Part shown: one piece after another, positions 36,399 through 49,184 of the stretch
Layout: each line of letters opens with the position of its first letter
Numbering within the stretch: position 1 is the stretch's first letter
DNA from: Albula goreensis
Lineage: Eukaryota; Chordata; Actinopteri; Albuliformes; Albulidae
Reading direction: 5' to 3'
Length of the DNA: 64,000 nucleotides
Assembly: GCA_022829145.1 (NCBI GenBank)
Contig: CM040746.1
Location: forward strand, 10,166,184 to 10,230,183
Made by a program: the position numbers and the translations under genes
The notes under the pieces: generated by a model
Told to the model about the DNA's origin: nothing
Databases searched by the model: none
Seen by the model: the letters and a program-made list of their open reading frames with translations, nothing else

Positions 36399-37051
36399 TT
36401 GACTGAGCTTAGCTTACCTTCTTTTGGGAACAGTCTGTCTCATTAGAGGGATCCGCTCTGCTCATTCATTCTGTGCTCATTCTGAAGCTCACCTGTGGGA
36501 AAGGTGTGGGTCCGGGCAGCTACAAAAAGTAAAGGGGGAAAAATCCATCCGGAATCTTCTCAGGTGGCCTCCTTGTGGGGCAGGGTCAGCTCCAGGGGGG
36601 TCAGTGTGCAACAAAAGGACAGTTTAATCTCTGTCACATCAAAGGACACTCACCCAAAAGACAGGACGCCCCTTCCCACAGGCATCGGACTGCGGCCACC
36701 TGGCACCGTCCCAGCCGGAGAACCTGAACCCCCCCAGCTCATTAACAAAAACACTGTCACAGAGCCTGTCCAGTGTCAGTTTCACTGCTGCATTCTGAAA
36801 GTGGGTATGTGCCTTTTCATCAAGGGTGTGGAGGAAACACAATGACCTTAATCCGCAACGTTCGTCCCAGTCTTTGAAGGTGTGATATCTTGCACTCCGG
36901 GAATAGCATTGTATTTGTCTGTTTGTGTATTTGTGGTGCAGGATAAAAGCGCAGACTATTGTCTCAGAATAATTAAATCCTTTTTAGGTCTCACCCCACC
37001 TGTACTCTCAAAGAAAGCCTGGGATATCTGGTGATGTTCTTCAGACTAGGG

Positions 37052-37160
37052 GTGTCAATTTCATGTCCTGAAGGGCCATGGTTTCTGTAGGTTTTTTGTG
37101 GTTTCTTTTCCATTGGCAGCCAACTATGGCCTTGGAAATAAGGTTTAGCCAATCAGTGAA
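37052..37160. mobile_element. MITE remnant, probably same family
   Basis: TTTCATGTCCTGAAGGGCCA then TGGTTTCTGTAGG resembles the left arm; GCCAATCAGTGAATTAAAC resembles the interior. Confidence 0.4.
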
Positions 37161-37297
37161 TTAAACTGAAACCTATCAAGAAAGGCAGCAGATGTGGCCC
37201 CCCCAGGTTTTGACAATATATTAGAAATACTATATTCAGAAACAAACACCCCCCAAAACAACAGGATAAAACCCATAACAGGGTATGATTGTGAGGG

Positions 37298-37462
37298 AGC
37301 TGAGCTTCAATTTTCAGGTAGGGCACTGCTATACAACCCTTGTGCAAGGTGCTTAACATGAATTGCTTCAGTAAAAACTTAAGCTTTGCTTATGGATAGT
37401 GTGTAAAGTGCTACATCTCTCTGGATAAGGGCGTAAACTGAATGCCTAAAATGTAATGCGTT
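37298..37462 (+). mobile_element. V-SINE-like SINE, sense orientation
   Basis: Sense-strand core AACCCTTGTGCAAGGTGCTT followed by AATTGCTTCAGTAAA and the tail TCTCTGGATAAGGGCG and GAATGCCTAAAATGTAATG. The tRNA-like head is largely lost. Confidence 0.75.
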
Positions 37463-37559
37463 GTTTCCACATGTGTTTCATTTAACAGAGAGGACAGAGA
37501 TGAGCCTTCTGCCTGTGGTCTCAGTTCCACACTCTGTCACCCAACCTCAGCCCCTTCCT

Positions 37560-37580
37560 CCCCCCCCCCCCCCCCCCCCC
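37560..37580 (+). repeat. Poly-C run (21 C)
   Basis: Uninterrupted cytosines following CCCCTTCCTC. The length is probably uncertain in the assembly. Confidence 0.9.
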
Positions 37581-37771
37581 TGCTCCCCAAGGGGCCAGCC
37601 GAGCTGCTGGTGTCTAATTACACCCCAATTATCCCCCTCCGTGCCCCCGATCACAGACAGAAGGCTAAGTGATTGTAACTGATTGGGTCATTAATGATTT
37701 AAACCCCGCTGGCTTACGGGCCCTTCTGGCGCTCTGAGCGCGGGGAGTTCGAGCGTAGCTTCAGCTCCCGC

Positions 37772-38230
37772 TCTAAGCTCCACCAGCCTTACTGTTTACC
37801 TACCAGCCTTGCACTTAGCCTAGCTCCACCAGCCTTCCGTTTACCTACCAGCTCCACTTAGCCTAGCTCCACCAGCCTTCCGTTTACCTACCAGCCCTCC
37901 ACCAGCACCTACCAGCCCACACTAGCCTAGCTCCACCAGCCTTCCGTTTACCTACCAGCCCTCGCACAGCCTAGCTCCACCAGCCTTAGCCTAGCACCAC
38001 CTCCACCAGCCTTCCGTTTACCTACCAGCCTCGCACTTAGCCTAGCTCCACCAGCCTTCCGTTTACCTACCAGCCCTCGCACTTAGCCTTGCTCCACCAG
38101 CCTTAGCCTTCCACCAGCCTTCCGTTTACCTACCAGCCCTCGCACTTAGCCTAGCTCCACCAGCCTTACCGTTTGCCTACCAGCCCTCGCACTTAGCCTA
38201 GCTTCACCGGCCCTCGGGCTAGGGCTCACC
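37772..38230. repeat. Minisatellite with a unit of about 46 bp, roughly 9-10 degenerate copies
   Basis: The repeated blocks are AGCTCCACCAGCCTT, CCGTTTACCTACCAGCC and CTCGCACTTAGCCT in that order. Several units are shortened (around 37850, 37900 and 37985), and the array decays to the right until about 38310, where AGCTCTACCGG and CCACCAGCCCTA are still recognisable. The strand is pyrimidine-biased with CC-rich runs. No sustained ORF is present. It lies about 200 bp right of a 21-base poly-C run. Confidence 0.92.
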
Positions 38231-38309
38231 TGCTGCGGCCAATCTGTTTACCTTAGCTCTACCGGGGCTAGCATTTACCACCAGAATCCCATCCACTTAC
38301 TTACCTCCA

Positions 38310-40920
38310 CCAGCCCTACATGAACTATAAACTTAAACTATAAAATGTAGTTACAATGGAGCATGCTGCAGTGGGAAAGCCAGTATTTTAAATGCATGTA
38401 TTTGTAATTAGGATTTTTATGTATATATAACATAGGATATGGGGTTTTTAAGTTATTTTTGTTTATACCCTTGTGGCACCTGCTAACTAATGCCTCCATC
38501 ATTTTCATTGTACTTGGGGATGGGCAAAAGTACAATGAAAATGTACATCTTAAACAGGATTCTTAATGGAAGTGGCGTAGGGTGTTTTGCATGTGAAACA
38601 TAAGTGTAAAACCATACAAAACAGATGAGGAATCCATATCGCATATGAATTGCGTACATGCAAATTGATTTACGAATTGCATGTATGTGAAATGCTGCCC
38701 ATTCCTGCAGGTCCCTGTGCTCATCCTGACCCTGGCTGATTTATGGGGCTCTCCTTCCCTGGGGTGAGATAACCAGGAGCCGCAGAGATGGAGAGATTGA
38801 ATGATGGAGGCCAGTCCGTATCATCCCCCCCCCTCAATCTGAGGGAGACGTGCCGTCATTGCGGGGGGTCCATCATCCCAGACTCTGGTGTACAGACAGG
38901 AGAACCCTCTCCCAGAGGCCCAGACAGAGGATGATAAATCCAGACACCAAAAATGTAAGCATTTTTATTATTTTTGCCAAAAAAAAAAATATTCAATAAT
39001 TAAGAATTCACACAAACCATTGATCGGGGAAGTCTTGATCTTGAAATTATTTATTCATTGATTTACTCACTGTGTTTATTTGATAGATATGTCATGTGGG
39101 TTAAACATTGCAAAATGAATACATTTCAGCAAGCACAAAAGCAGAAACAGTAAGAAAAGAGTTGAAATCTAATACTTGTTTGCCAGAGTGAATTTCAAGC
39201 TTATTGTACAGTTAATTTCAGCATGCATGAGTGCCCAGGTACTGTACAGCTTAGCATATAGCACCCGTAGCACAGAAAACAGCTGTTCCTCGAGGCAGCC
39301 ATATGTGCATGCATGAATAGACCCAACTTCCTTCATTAGAAAATATATTGTACCTTGGGTCGAACGTTCATATTGGTACAGTATTTTCTTTGGCATAAAG
39401 CACAGTTTCCAGGGTAACTCAAAGTACAAAGCATATGTGTTTTTCTGTTGTCTCAACCCTCATGTTTAATGAAAGCAGTTCAGTTTGAGAACCTCTCTTG
39501 AGAATGCTGTAAAAGTTCCCTGCCTGGGAATTGAACCTGCAGCTCCCCTGATTATTCCTGCAGCTCCTGTGGATTTGGCTAGAGGCACCACAGGTTCTCA
39601 GATGTTTTCTCTCTGGGTGCTTAAACGAGATGGAGGCTTGGGGAGCCTGAGAGGTCTGTATAATTTCAGCGAACACATCTATGAGTAGAATGCTATAGCT
39701 AATCATTTTGAACCTCTGAGCATTCATTTTCCTGTTTAAAATGGAAAGTTCTAGTGGGGAGTTAATGTGCTGAAGTAGAAGCTTCTCACACTTTGTCAGC
39801 AATTGTAATGAAGGGAAGAGTGGTAAATAGCACCCCTCTGAAACAAACTCTTTCAAATTTTTCCAGCCTCTGAAGATGCTGAGCTTGAAGTTCTTTAGTC
39901 CTTTAAGACAGAAGAAAATGAACCCACAAATCACCACAGAAATGCCACAAACCCCCCAAAACAACCTTGTGAACACTTGTGTTCTTTTTCTTCCGCCACA
40001 CCATGTTTTGTTGAAATATAAATCAGGCTTAATTCCCCACTGCTAGTGCTGTTTTTAAAAATGCCCCATTCAGCACAATCCAGCACAATCAGTTCCACTG
40101 GTGGCAGAGGTGGGATTACCATCTGTGCGTTTCCCAGGCGCCCAGAGGAGTCAGGCTCACAGCTGCCACAGCAGGCCCAACTCCAGGGCCGAACGGGGAG
40201 CCGTCAGGGGCCCTGTTTCTGCCATGGACTGTGTAAACCTGGCTGGAACCAATCAGGGCAGAGTACATCTGGTTAGGCCTATGCAGAACTGTGAAAGACT
40301 GACTAGGACTAGCCAGGGCTATTTTAAACTGATGAGAACTAGCTGTCTATAACTGGCTATAACTAGCCAAGTGCTAATACTAGAAATCTTGATATTGCAG
40401 GGCACACAGGTCCAATGGTGCTTCTCTGAATCTAGTTAGAGGACAGCTGTCCTTAAAATTATTGGTGGTTTCCAAGGTAGGGGAGGAGTCAGGAAGGCAG
40501 TGAAACAGTTTTCAGATTCTCATCTACACAGTAAATGACAAAGTATTTTCACTACAGGTCAAACTCCAACCATACTTCACTCCATATGAACAAGTAAGAG
40601 TAAATTGTAGAAGGCTGGAAAGGTTGAAGGCTGAAATGGTAAAGTCTGTATTTAACTGATTCAGGTGTGTTTTTACTTTAGACCCTGTATATGAAGTGTT
40701 AAAAATAATCTTTACGTGTTTTTTTTTAGTTAGAATAAAGACCTAGACAGCAGGAACTAAAATTATCCTCATGGCATGCTAGTATGCTCTCTGATTGGCT
40801 CAGCTAGTTAATGTCTGCTTACTCACCACTTGAAACATTGTACATGTGGAATCATGGGAGATGGCGCCATGGTAACAGGACCAACCGGCAGTCCAGTCAG
40901 GTTTTCTGGCCTAACGTGTG
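38310..40920. other. Intergenic, no gene seen
   Basis: AT-rich unique sequence. The 185-codon minus-strand ORF at 39419-39976 overlaps a SINE fragment and has no recognisable domain. Confidence 0.65.
39512..39555 (-). mobile_element. V-SINE head fragment
   Basis: Only the antisense tRNA-like box (CTGGGAATTGAACCTGCAG) and adjoining TTCCCTGC remain. Confidence 0.45.
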
Positions 40921-40923
40921 GCT

Positions 40924-41046
40924 TCATTTACATTTACATTTCAGCATTTAGCAGACATTCTTGTACAGCGAGACTTGCACAGATTTTTTATACTCTATCC
41001 ATTCATCCAGCTGGATATTTACTGAAGTGATTCAACGTGATACCAG
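40924..41046 (-). mobile_element. Truncated V-SINE-like SINE (tail and core only)
   Basis: ACATTTACATTTCAGCATTT, AGCAGACATTCTTGTACAGC, CCATTCATCCAGCTGGATAT and TTACTGAAGTGATTCAAC; the element stops before the tRNA-like head. Confidence 0.75.
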
Positions 41047-41664
41047 GAAGTCCTTACTGGTTTCCTATGGTGAGCTCAGATTGTAGCTGCCTTTAGAGTC
41101 TTGGTCTCTTATACTGACACCAGATCAGATCATAAAAGGTGAGGAGGTGTCAGTGACTTCCTTTTGTGGACACTGTAGGAACATGTGACCGTGGCACTTT
41201 GACAATATCCACCGTTATGTAGGGAAACATTCTAAAAGTAAAATATCTGAGGCAGTAAGCAAGTTGTTTTCCTTTTGTGATCTTACACATTTTCTTTTTT
41301 CCATCCATTAATTTACAAGTGTAAAGTACAAGATTATTGTGTGTTATTAATTAACTGGATTTGAGTTGAGTTATCACATAGATTTTCTTTCTTTAAAAAT
41401 GGAAGGGAAAAAAATCTAATAAATTAGCTGTTGCCTGCAGTTGTGCTCCCCTGCTGGGAGTTTCAGCATAAAAATGAGATTATAGAAACAAACACTGGCT
41501 CAGAGACAAAAAAGAAAGCAGTATTTTTCTTCAGAGGCTCTATCTGAATTATTGAAATATAACATTGGATACAATTTCCCTAATTATCTTATGTATAAAC
41601 AGTCTCAACTAAAAAAATTCAGAGTATCGTCTTAAAAACATCTTGCAGTTATTTTGGCCATTTT

Positions 41665-41676
41665 GCCATCTAGTGG
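41665..41676 (-). promoter_or_regulatory. CTCF-like core site
   Basis: The minus strand reads CCACTAGATGGC, a full match to CCASYAGRKGGC. A weaker partial match in the other orientation lies at about 42030-42047. Confidence 0.45.
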
Positions 41677-41742
41677 CCATTTATATTATTTTAAAACACC
41701 ATTTGCTTTCTGTGACTGTTGGGGGTTTGTGCAGAAATTTGC

Positions 41743-41790
41743 CTGTGTGTACGTGTGTGTATGTGTGTGTGTGGGTGTGTGTTTGTGTGG
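41743..41790 (+). repeat. (TG)n microsatellite
   Basis: TGTGTG with single-base interruptions; about 60 bases to the right of a CTCF-like site. Confidence 0.85.
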
Positions 41791-41799
41791 TTTCAAAAT

Positions 41800-44700
41800 A
41801 AGTGATTTAAAGGAAAATAAACATTTAAATGAAAAATAAAAATGCAACGGCTACATTCTTACACACAAGTATGACTGAGGGCCAAGAATGAGTTGTGTAT
41901 TGAACTGTGTGAGCTTTTATTATTAGTAATGGTAGTGGTATTTATGGGAATCATCACTGCAAAACACAGGCTTTTATAAAATTATAAAGAATTAAAAAGT
42001 GTAAGACTGCATGCTAAGAGTATACTGTACCTGTAGGGGGAGCTACTCATCCAGTCATGAACTGAAGCACAGCAGCTGCTGTTTATCCTGGTTGCCTGGT
42101 TACAGTTCAGCTGCCTTCTGCAGAAAGGTCACCCCTCTTCAGTCTGAATGTCAGCAAAGCTCACACAGCCTAATCACAATTCTTATCCTGTGATGTTGAA
42201 ATTATGTGGGAAATCATAAGAAGCGAATTTCCATCACATTTATTCAGAACGAACAGATGAATTCTGATTAGAAAGAACAGCTGAATGATAAAAAAGACTT
42301 GGAGGATTTTTTTTTGCTCCAGGCTGCAAAAAGTGGAAAGGATGTGCTAAGATGTGTCAGTAGTTTGTGATTTTTTTCTATGACATGGTTTGTCAGCCAA
42401 AGTAGAATCATACACTTGCTTGATCTGACTTAATTTCATAACTAGACTTTTGATAAAATTCCTGAGGGGCATAGACCCTATAATTATATGATATAAGAGG
42501 TTGACAAATGTTTAAAGTAAACAAGACCAAAATTAACTGTTTTTCAGTGACAGGATAACCACGGATCATTCCAACATAAAGGAAGTTCAGAAATGATGAG
42601 CAATTTGATTGGCCTTTGCCTTCCACTTCATTAATTGGCTTGGTAACGGGTCGTTGTTTGACGAACACGTAATGCTTTTTGACATTGAATGGATTCTGTG
42701 ATTTTGTGATTGTCTTTATTACTAGCTTGGACTCATCTAGACTCACTTTCTGCATCTTTCAGGAGGGAGAGATTGCTCTGACTTGTCAAATATAACTTAC
42801 TGACATGACATAGTGATCAAGACGACATGGTTCACTTTTTCAGGCCCTTTCACTGGTATAGCAGTTTCTTTGACTTTTGATGGAGAAAAGTGCTGGGATT
42901 CAAACTAGAGTTAACTATAATTAGAGACTTGATTTGGGCCTGACCTTGGTGATTTGGATATTGACAACAGCTTTGGGGAATTGGTACTTGACCCAGACCT
43001 GAACAAACAAACCATAAAAAACATCTCCTTGTTACTGAGCGCGTACATATTTTCTGTATTTCCTGAAATCTTTTTTTAATATCTTGTCTTGCCAATTTCG
43101 AAACATTTGGGACAGAAAGGATACAGTGAGCAGCTGTTGAGCAGAATCTGGGCCTTGGCGGCACAAGGACAAAACAGCATGCAAACTTGTTTTACATTGA
43201 GTTAAAAACCCAAACTTTCAAACCAATGCGACTGTCAGAGTTGTCAGCCGTTAGAATAACAGTATGGAAAACATGAATAGAAGAAGTTTTGTTTAAAAAG
43301 CGGGGCACTTCACCAGCCTAAATGCATCACAGCCGCAGAGGTGAAGCGTAGTCTGATGCTGGATAAAGGGGACCCCCATTTATTCTCTTCGGTTGTTTGC
43401 GCTCCATAACGCCCCAATTTACAGTGCTCAGGGTCAGCCAAGCGTCTGGAGCCGATGCCTCTCATGGCTGCAGGGACTTCTCGCTGGATTGCTCGTGAGC
43501 CTCGCTAACGTCAGTGTTTGCGCAGTCTTTCCTGGAGAAGCCCCCCCCGCACTCTCCAGCTCAGAGGTTCTGTCAAAGGCATTCCGCCATGGACCTTTCC
43601 TTTTTTCTTTTTCTGTTTTTTTTTCATTTCTCTCTCTCTCTGTTTTCTGTCTTTGCGCCAGACCTTGCCACTGTGATCAAAGGTGGGTATTTTTTTCTTT
43701 TTGACACCCGTTACCGAGTCTGTATCAAGCATGGTTGTAATTGGCCGCTCGCACTTTCATAAATATTTTTAAGATTACGCTGGCTTTGATCAAATGTCAT
43801 TATTTCCAGTCCCCCCACTCCTCCCCTCCCACCCCACCCGTCTTCATCTCAGTTCTTCATCCTAGTCCTTTCCTCCTGGTTTGTCATCCGTCATCTCAGC
43901 TGTGAGCAGAATGGATGGAATTTTTGGAACAGTTTTGGGAGTGTTTGATTTATTCTGGTCTTGGTCCCGTGGGCTGAGTGTCCATCTGGTTAGGAGACAG
44001 AAAAAAACACAGGCACACACGGAAAACACACCCCACACCACTGTGACTGTTCCATTGCTGGCCCTGGCTGTGCTTTGATAAAAAGTTGATGACCTATCAG
44101 GAGGTGGTCTGTTGTTGTGGGTGGGGATTGCCTATGATTATCAAACTGTTCATGTTTGAATCCTCAGGTGGGGCAATATGCCAATATGCTCATCCTTGTT
44201 TGTAAATGTGCAGAACATGAAAGTAATGAAAGCAATTCTTCAAATGTCATTTATATTGGCTTTCCTATCCTTTTTAATAGGGTCTGGGGTCTCCAGGACC
44301 CGGAACAGAAAGTGAGGGTAAAGTCCCCCTAGTTGAAGGGGGCACACGGCAGGCCAAACTTGATCCTCATAAAACAGTGGCAGAGAGTGGTGATGTAGGA
44401 TTTCTCTGAACTATTTAGAAAAATGGGCTCATTTGCTCGGCAATTTTACAAACAGGGCAGCTACATATCATCTGTTATATATGATATAATGTATGTCATG
44501 GAATGTTACAAATTGTTTTTGGAGGAAGTCAAAAAAACTGACTTTTATGGCCAGAATACTCAATTTACTGAAATCAATTTTTGGACTTGGATGATTGTCT
44601 GCTACCATTTCCAGTGAACAGGATGTGATATATAACTGTTGGGTTCAAGAGTCACGTAAAAGTTATCTAAAAGGAAGTAAAGACAACATACTATAAGTAG

Positions 44701-45750
44701 GTAACAGAAAGCATAATTCCTGAAAAATGAAGGTGTTGCTGTAGGTGAGGCATACCTGAGGGGTTGGTGGCATTGGTGTAATCACTGAGGATAAGTGTGA
44801 GGCTTCTGGGTTTGTCTTTCCTCTAGCCATGTATCAGTGTGGTTCCAAAGACAGGAATGGTGTCTGAACCCCAATAGAGCAGGAACTCTGCTGGGCATGT
44901 GCAGCAATCAGCTGTTTAAACAGAATGATGAGTGGCCATTTCGTAACCTCTGCAGGCATATTTGTGCCTCACACCTGCGCAGACAGTTGTCCAGTGAAAG
45001 GGAATCTGTGCAAACATGTGGTTAATTCAGTGCATATCCACAGTCCTGAGTTTTGTTCAGTACTCTGAGGTAAAACCATAAAATCATGACTCACACCATC
45101 AAAGGCAGGATGGGAACCTCATATTTACAGCACAGTGCAGCGTCACACATGTGTAGAACACAGTAATTCAACATTTCCAACATTTGTTGAGTATAAAGAA
45201 TTCATAGAAAGCTTCCATAATTTTGCATGACTGTTAAAATGTATTCACAATGTGACAAATGTGACTTGTATAATGCATCATAATTCAGTATTCAAATACT
45301 CTTCTTGTTTGCTGAAAAGCAGATTTTGGCAGCATGAGGATGTTTTATAATGCTGATAATATTATTTCCCTTGCAATATACAAAAGATAGACAAGTTACA
45401 AAAAAGTGTGAAAAATAAAGTTCTCTGTTGCACTCAGGGCATACATAATTCAGCTTTATAAACACGCACCTTACATTTGACCAATTACCATTCCTGCATG
45501 TCATTTTTAATACTTATAAAATCATTTTATGGGATTGTGAAAGTCATTTCCAGCTGCTGTTGAATTATGAATTTGAAAATAATGGATGCAGAGACATAAT
45601 GATTCTGAGTATGGCCCTAGGTGCTCATTAAAAAATGTGTAAAGAAGGGAACAGAAATGGCCAAAATACATTAGCTGCCTTTTAACTGTCTGCATATCAG
45701 CGGAAGGAACAGAGTGTGCCCAGGTAGTTTTCACTGGGCTAGAGTCCTAT
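41800..45750. other. Intergenic, no gene seen
   Basis: Unique AT-rich DNA. A T/C-rich segment at 43560-43640 generates hydrophobic ORFs. It also contains the U1 repeat at 44.38 kb. Confidence 0.65.
44378..44690 (+). repeat. Unnamed interspersed repeat U1, copy 3
   Basis: AGTGGTGATGTAGGATTTC, GTATGTCATGGAATGTTAC, GGAGGAAGTCAAAAAAACTG, CTTTTATGGCCAGAATACTC. The 64-codon ORF inside shows no recognisable domain. Confidence 0.5.
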
Positions 45751-45751
45751 C

Positions 45752-46085
45752 GCCTGTGGAGGGGCCCTTTTCTACATGCAGGGAGTTCTATAATGTCTTC
45801 AGGGGCCATCTAACCCATACCTTCCACAAGGGCCCATGTTAAGTACAGGAACTTAGAGTGTTGAGGGCCTTTTTTTTCTTAACTTGCATAGTGGCCCCTG
45901 TCTGGTACAAGGGACTATAAAGTAAGTGAAGGGGACCCATTTTGTAGGCCCCTTTTTCCCCATGGCTAAGAAAGGGGCCCATGTCTGTCTTCTAAGACAT
46001 ATGCAGCCAGTGAAGAGACCCCTTTCCCCATCGCCTACACAGGGGCCCTTGAGTGCATGAAGTCCCTTCTCTGTAGCCAGGGGGG
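45752..46085. repeat. Degenerate GGGCCC-rich tandem repeat
   Basis: GGGGCCC or GGGCC(A/T) recurs roughly every 30-60 bases (about 45762, 45802, 45831, 45875, 45893, 45950, 45974, 46042). The two best-matching units share CCCCTTT..CCCCAT, then a short spacer, then GGGGCCC (45950-45985 and 46018-46050). It looks like an old, diverged minisatellite. No ORF or known element explains it. Confidence 0.55.
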
Positions 46086-46334
46086 GCGGTCACGGGCGTT
46101 TATGTGCTTATTCATGACTGGACCCACAGCGGCCAGGGCTCCGTTTAAAGTGGGTAGAGCCGCCGCAGCTTAAAAGGGCTTACACGGCTCCCCCGCTGCG
46201 AGGACACGGAGAGCAGCAGCAGCCCGTGGCCCTGTGAGGCCGGCTCTTTCGCTGCACTGCTCCACCCCCCTGCTTCAGCACGCATAATGAGGCAATCTGC
46301 TCTCAATGGGGTCTTACAGCCCCGTCCTGCACTG

Positions 46335-46675
46335 AGTAATGTACTGGAGTGTGTGTGTGCGCACACGCATACGTTAATGTGTACGTATATGTGGTCAGAC
46401 TCACATACATGCAAAGACAAATACACAAACAGACATTTATAAACACACACACAGCCATGCGCACACATACAAAGCCATAAACACACATGTACAGACACAT
46501 ACACAAAACACTTACACACATTCAATGATATATATATACACACACACACACACACACTTATTAACACATGGACAAACACTCACACACATTCAAAGACACA
46601 CACATACACTCATAAACTCACACATGCACATACATACACTTTCCAGTTCTCTCTTACACTCACACTCACACACAC
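46335..46675 (+). repeat. (CA)n-rich microsatellite belt
   Basis: Imperfect CACACA/CATACA runs over about 340 bases, with a pure segment near 46538-46557. A TG-rich belt follows at 46810-47000. Confidence 0.92.
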
Positions 46676-46809
46676 ATTTCCATGAACCCTGCAGCTGAGA
46701 TAATAGATTCAGCTTCAAAGGTGAACACTGTTGACATGTTCCCTTCCAGCCTGTGAGAGGTGGGACACAACCAGACTGCCTGGAAACTTGCCACCATTCC
46801 CTACTACTA

Positions 46810-47000
46810 AGTGTGTGTTCATATTTAACAGTGTGTGTGAGCCTGTGTGTAAAAGCATGTAGCTGCGTGGGTGTTTGTGTCAGTGCATGTGCATGAATAT
46901 TCTAAGCCATTATGTGTGTTTTTGTGAATGTGTGTGCGTGACTGTGTGTGTGCACATATTTTAAGTCAGTGTGCAGTGTGTGTGTGTGTGTGTGTGTTTT
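46810..47000 (+). repeat. TG-rich microsatellite belt
   Basis: Imperfect GTGTGT runs, purest at about 46976-46997. Confidence 0.9.
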
Positions 47001-48260
47001 GGCCTTGCATAGTTCCAGAGAATTTTTTTTTCTAATAATCAAATTTCACAGGAGAACGAAAACAGACTTTCATAACAGATGATAATTCAAAAATATCAAA
47101 GTAATGTTTAATGATTCCATTGAATTGAATTGACCAAAAAAAAAATCCATTCTCCTCAAGATGTGTGTTTATACAGGGAGGGTCCAGAACATTCTTTGTC
47201 CAGGGGAAATCCATCTGTGTGAAGACACAGAGCTAAAGCTAATATGACTAATATGAGTCCCTGGACACAGAGGCTGTGTTTCTGTCCAGCTCAAAGACTG
47301 ATTCCAGATCAGCAGGATAAGGCAGGAATGCCCTGGCTCATTAGACTGATGTCAACAGTCCATATTGGCACGGGAGAGAGAGGGATGGGAGGGGAGAAAA
47401 AGGGTCATAGATATTGGGAGAGAGAGTAAAGGAGATTGTCTATATCAATCATTCTAGCAACGCAGGATTATTTTATAAGACATGTATTTTTTACTATGAT
47501 ATAATTAGTATAGACAACCTGTAATCATTAAGGTCTGTTTGAGCTGTCAGGGAATCACTATGGTAATAAAGCCAGTGGGGACCCTTGGGTCCATTCATAT
47601 TTCCTATTTGAGAGAAAGAGAGCAGGAGAGATAAAGGCTTCTCATGGCCCTTTTTTAAAATGCTGAGGGAGAAACAAAAAATACCTCATAGTTCCCATGA
47701 AGTCACTCAAAAGCAAAAATAAAAAGACAAGGAGAGAGGGAGGGAGAGGAACAGAGAATGTCTCCTATCAGCCAGCAGAGAGGAAAAAACTGAAGTGGAC
47801 TGAATTTTTTTTCTGAACAACAGTCTGGATTTTGTTGGGGAGGGAATGGGCAGTGCAGAAATCTCACTCTTATACTATTATATCATTGCATTGGTTATCT
47901 GTAAGTCATACTGTGTACACTGCTACTGCTGTAATGTGTATACTGCTATTTTTACTACTATCACTACAATCACCAACCAATTAAGACTATTGATGCTTTC
48001 TCTACTGCAAGCAACTTGAACAAACAACTGGCTTAAATTTTGCGACATAAAGTACCAAAGCTATCATTTAATATACTAGAGTCTACTGATGAGGAAATTA
48101 TATTTCACCAGAAATGGGCGGTGCTATCATATGGTGTAAGTGACTCAATGATTCTGGTTTTTGGGTTTTGATTGGCTCAAACAAGTAAAAAATGGTTGGC
48201 AGCTGAGTGAAGGTCCATCCTTACGGGGCTCATGAGACCTCATTTAAAACTCCATCAATA

Positions 48261-48385
48261 CCAGGGCCTGTATTCATTAAGCATCTCAGACTGGAAATAC
48301 TGATCTAAGATCAGTTTGGCCTTATGGCTCATAATGGATAAGAATGAGATACAGATGGCAAATCTGATCAAGGATCAGCTGTCAC
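48261..48385. mobile_element. Second MITE-like repeat family, copy 1
   Basis: Reads CAGGGCCTGTATTCATTAAG, CATCTCAGACTGGAAATACT, GATCTAAGATCAGTTTGGCC, then AATCTGATCAAGGATCAGCT. The GATCTAAGATCAG and TGATCAAGGATCAG blocks are partly inverted. This is a layout common in fish short foldback repeats. Confidence 0.6.
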
Positions 48386-49079
48386 TAATTTAAGTTACTC
48401 CGTTACAGAAAACACGCCATGAACTTTAATCCAGCAATGTTCAAGAGATCAATAATTAACAGGATTATGTAGCCAAAGCATTTTAAAGCACAAAATCATG
48501 ACTTGAAGCCTGTGAAATAGTTTCCACATATGTATTAATCTCAATCAGATTTATTGTAGGATTGTGAAAAATGTTTGTTTTCCATAAGACAAAGCCATAA
48601 ATGTGCTATGAGATACGATTAAGCAGCACAGATTTTGTGCAGATTACTTCACAGATTTCGCAGTGCTCATCGGAACATAAAGGGAAATGATTGAACTTAA
48701 AAGGTTATGTTTCTACCATGTCATAAACAATTCAATACAACAGCCAAAAGCCAGTCTTATCTCAATGGAGTGGCTTTTGTCCGGTTTGTGTGTTTGCATG
48801 TTCTTGACCCAAATGACTCCCGGAAAGTTGTTTTCTTTTGATTGTCGATCTGCGAGTTCAAGGACACAAAAATGCTATAAATCCCCAGAAGGGTCGTTTT
48901 GTCCTGCTGTAGACTTGTCAGCTGAGGGAATAAGCTGTATTTCATGGTTACTTATCAGCAAACATAAGATCGAGTATGGTGCAAAGCCAACACAAAAATG
49001 ACTTTCAAATGGATACTTTTGTGCCTGACTGAAAACTGAACATCCTTCCAGATTATGTAAGGGTTGAGACAGAGTGTGA

Positions 49080-49081
<2 letters not shown>

Positions 49082-49122
<41 letters not shown>

Positions 49123-49142
49123 TGTGTGTGTGTGTGTGTGAG

Positions 49143-49180
<38 letters not shown>
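49082..49180 (+). repeat. Long (TG)n microsatellite
   Basis: About 100 bases of TG with a few GAGTG interruptions; the purest and longest dinucleotide array in the window. Confidence 0.97.

Positions 49181-49184
<4 letters not shown>

Noticed and set aside
39419-39976. 185-codon minus-strand ORF
   Set aside because: It crosses a SINE head fragment and AT-rich sequence; no domain or homology recognised.
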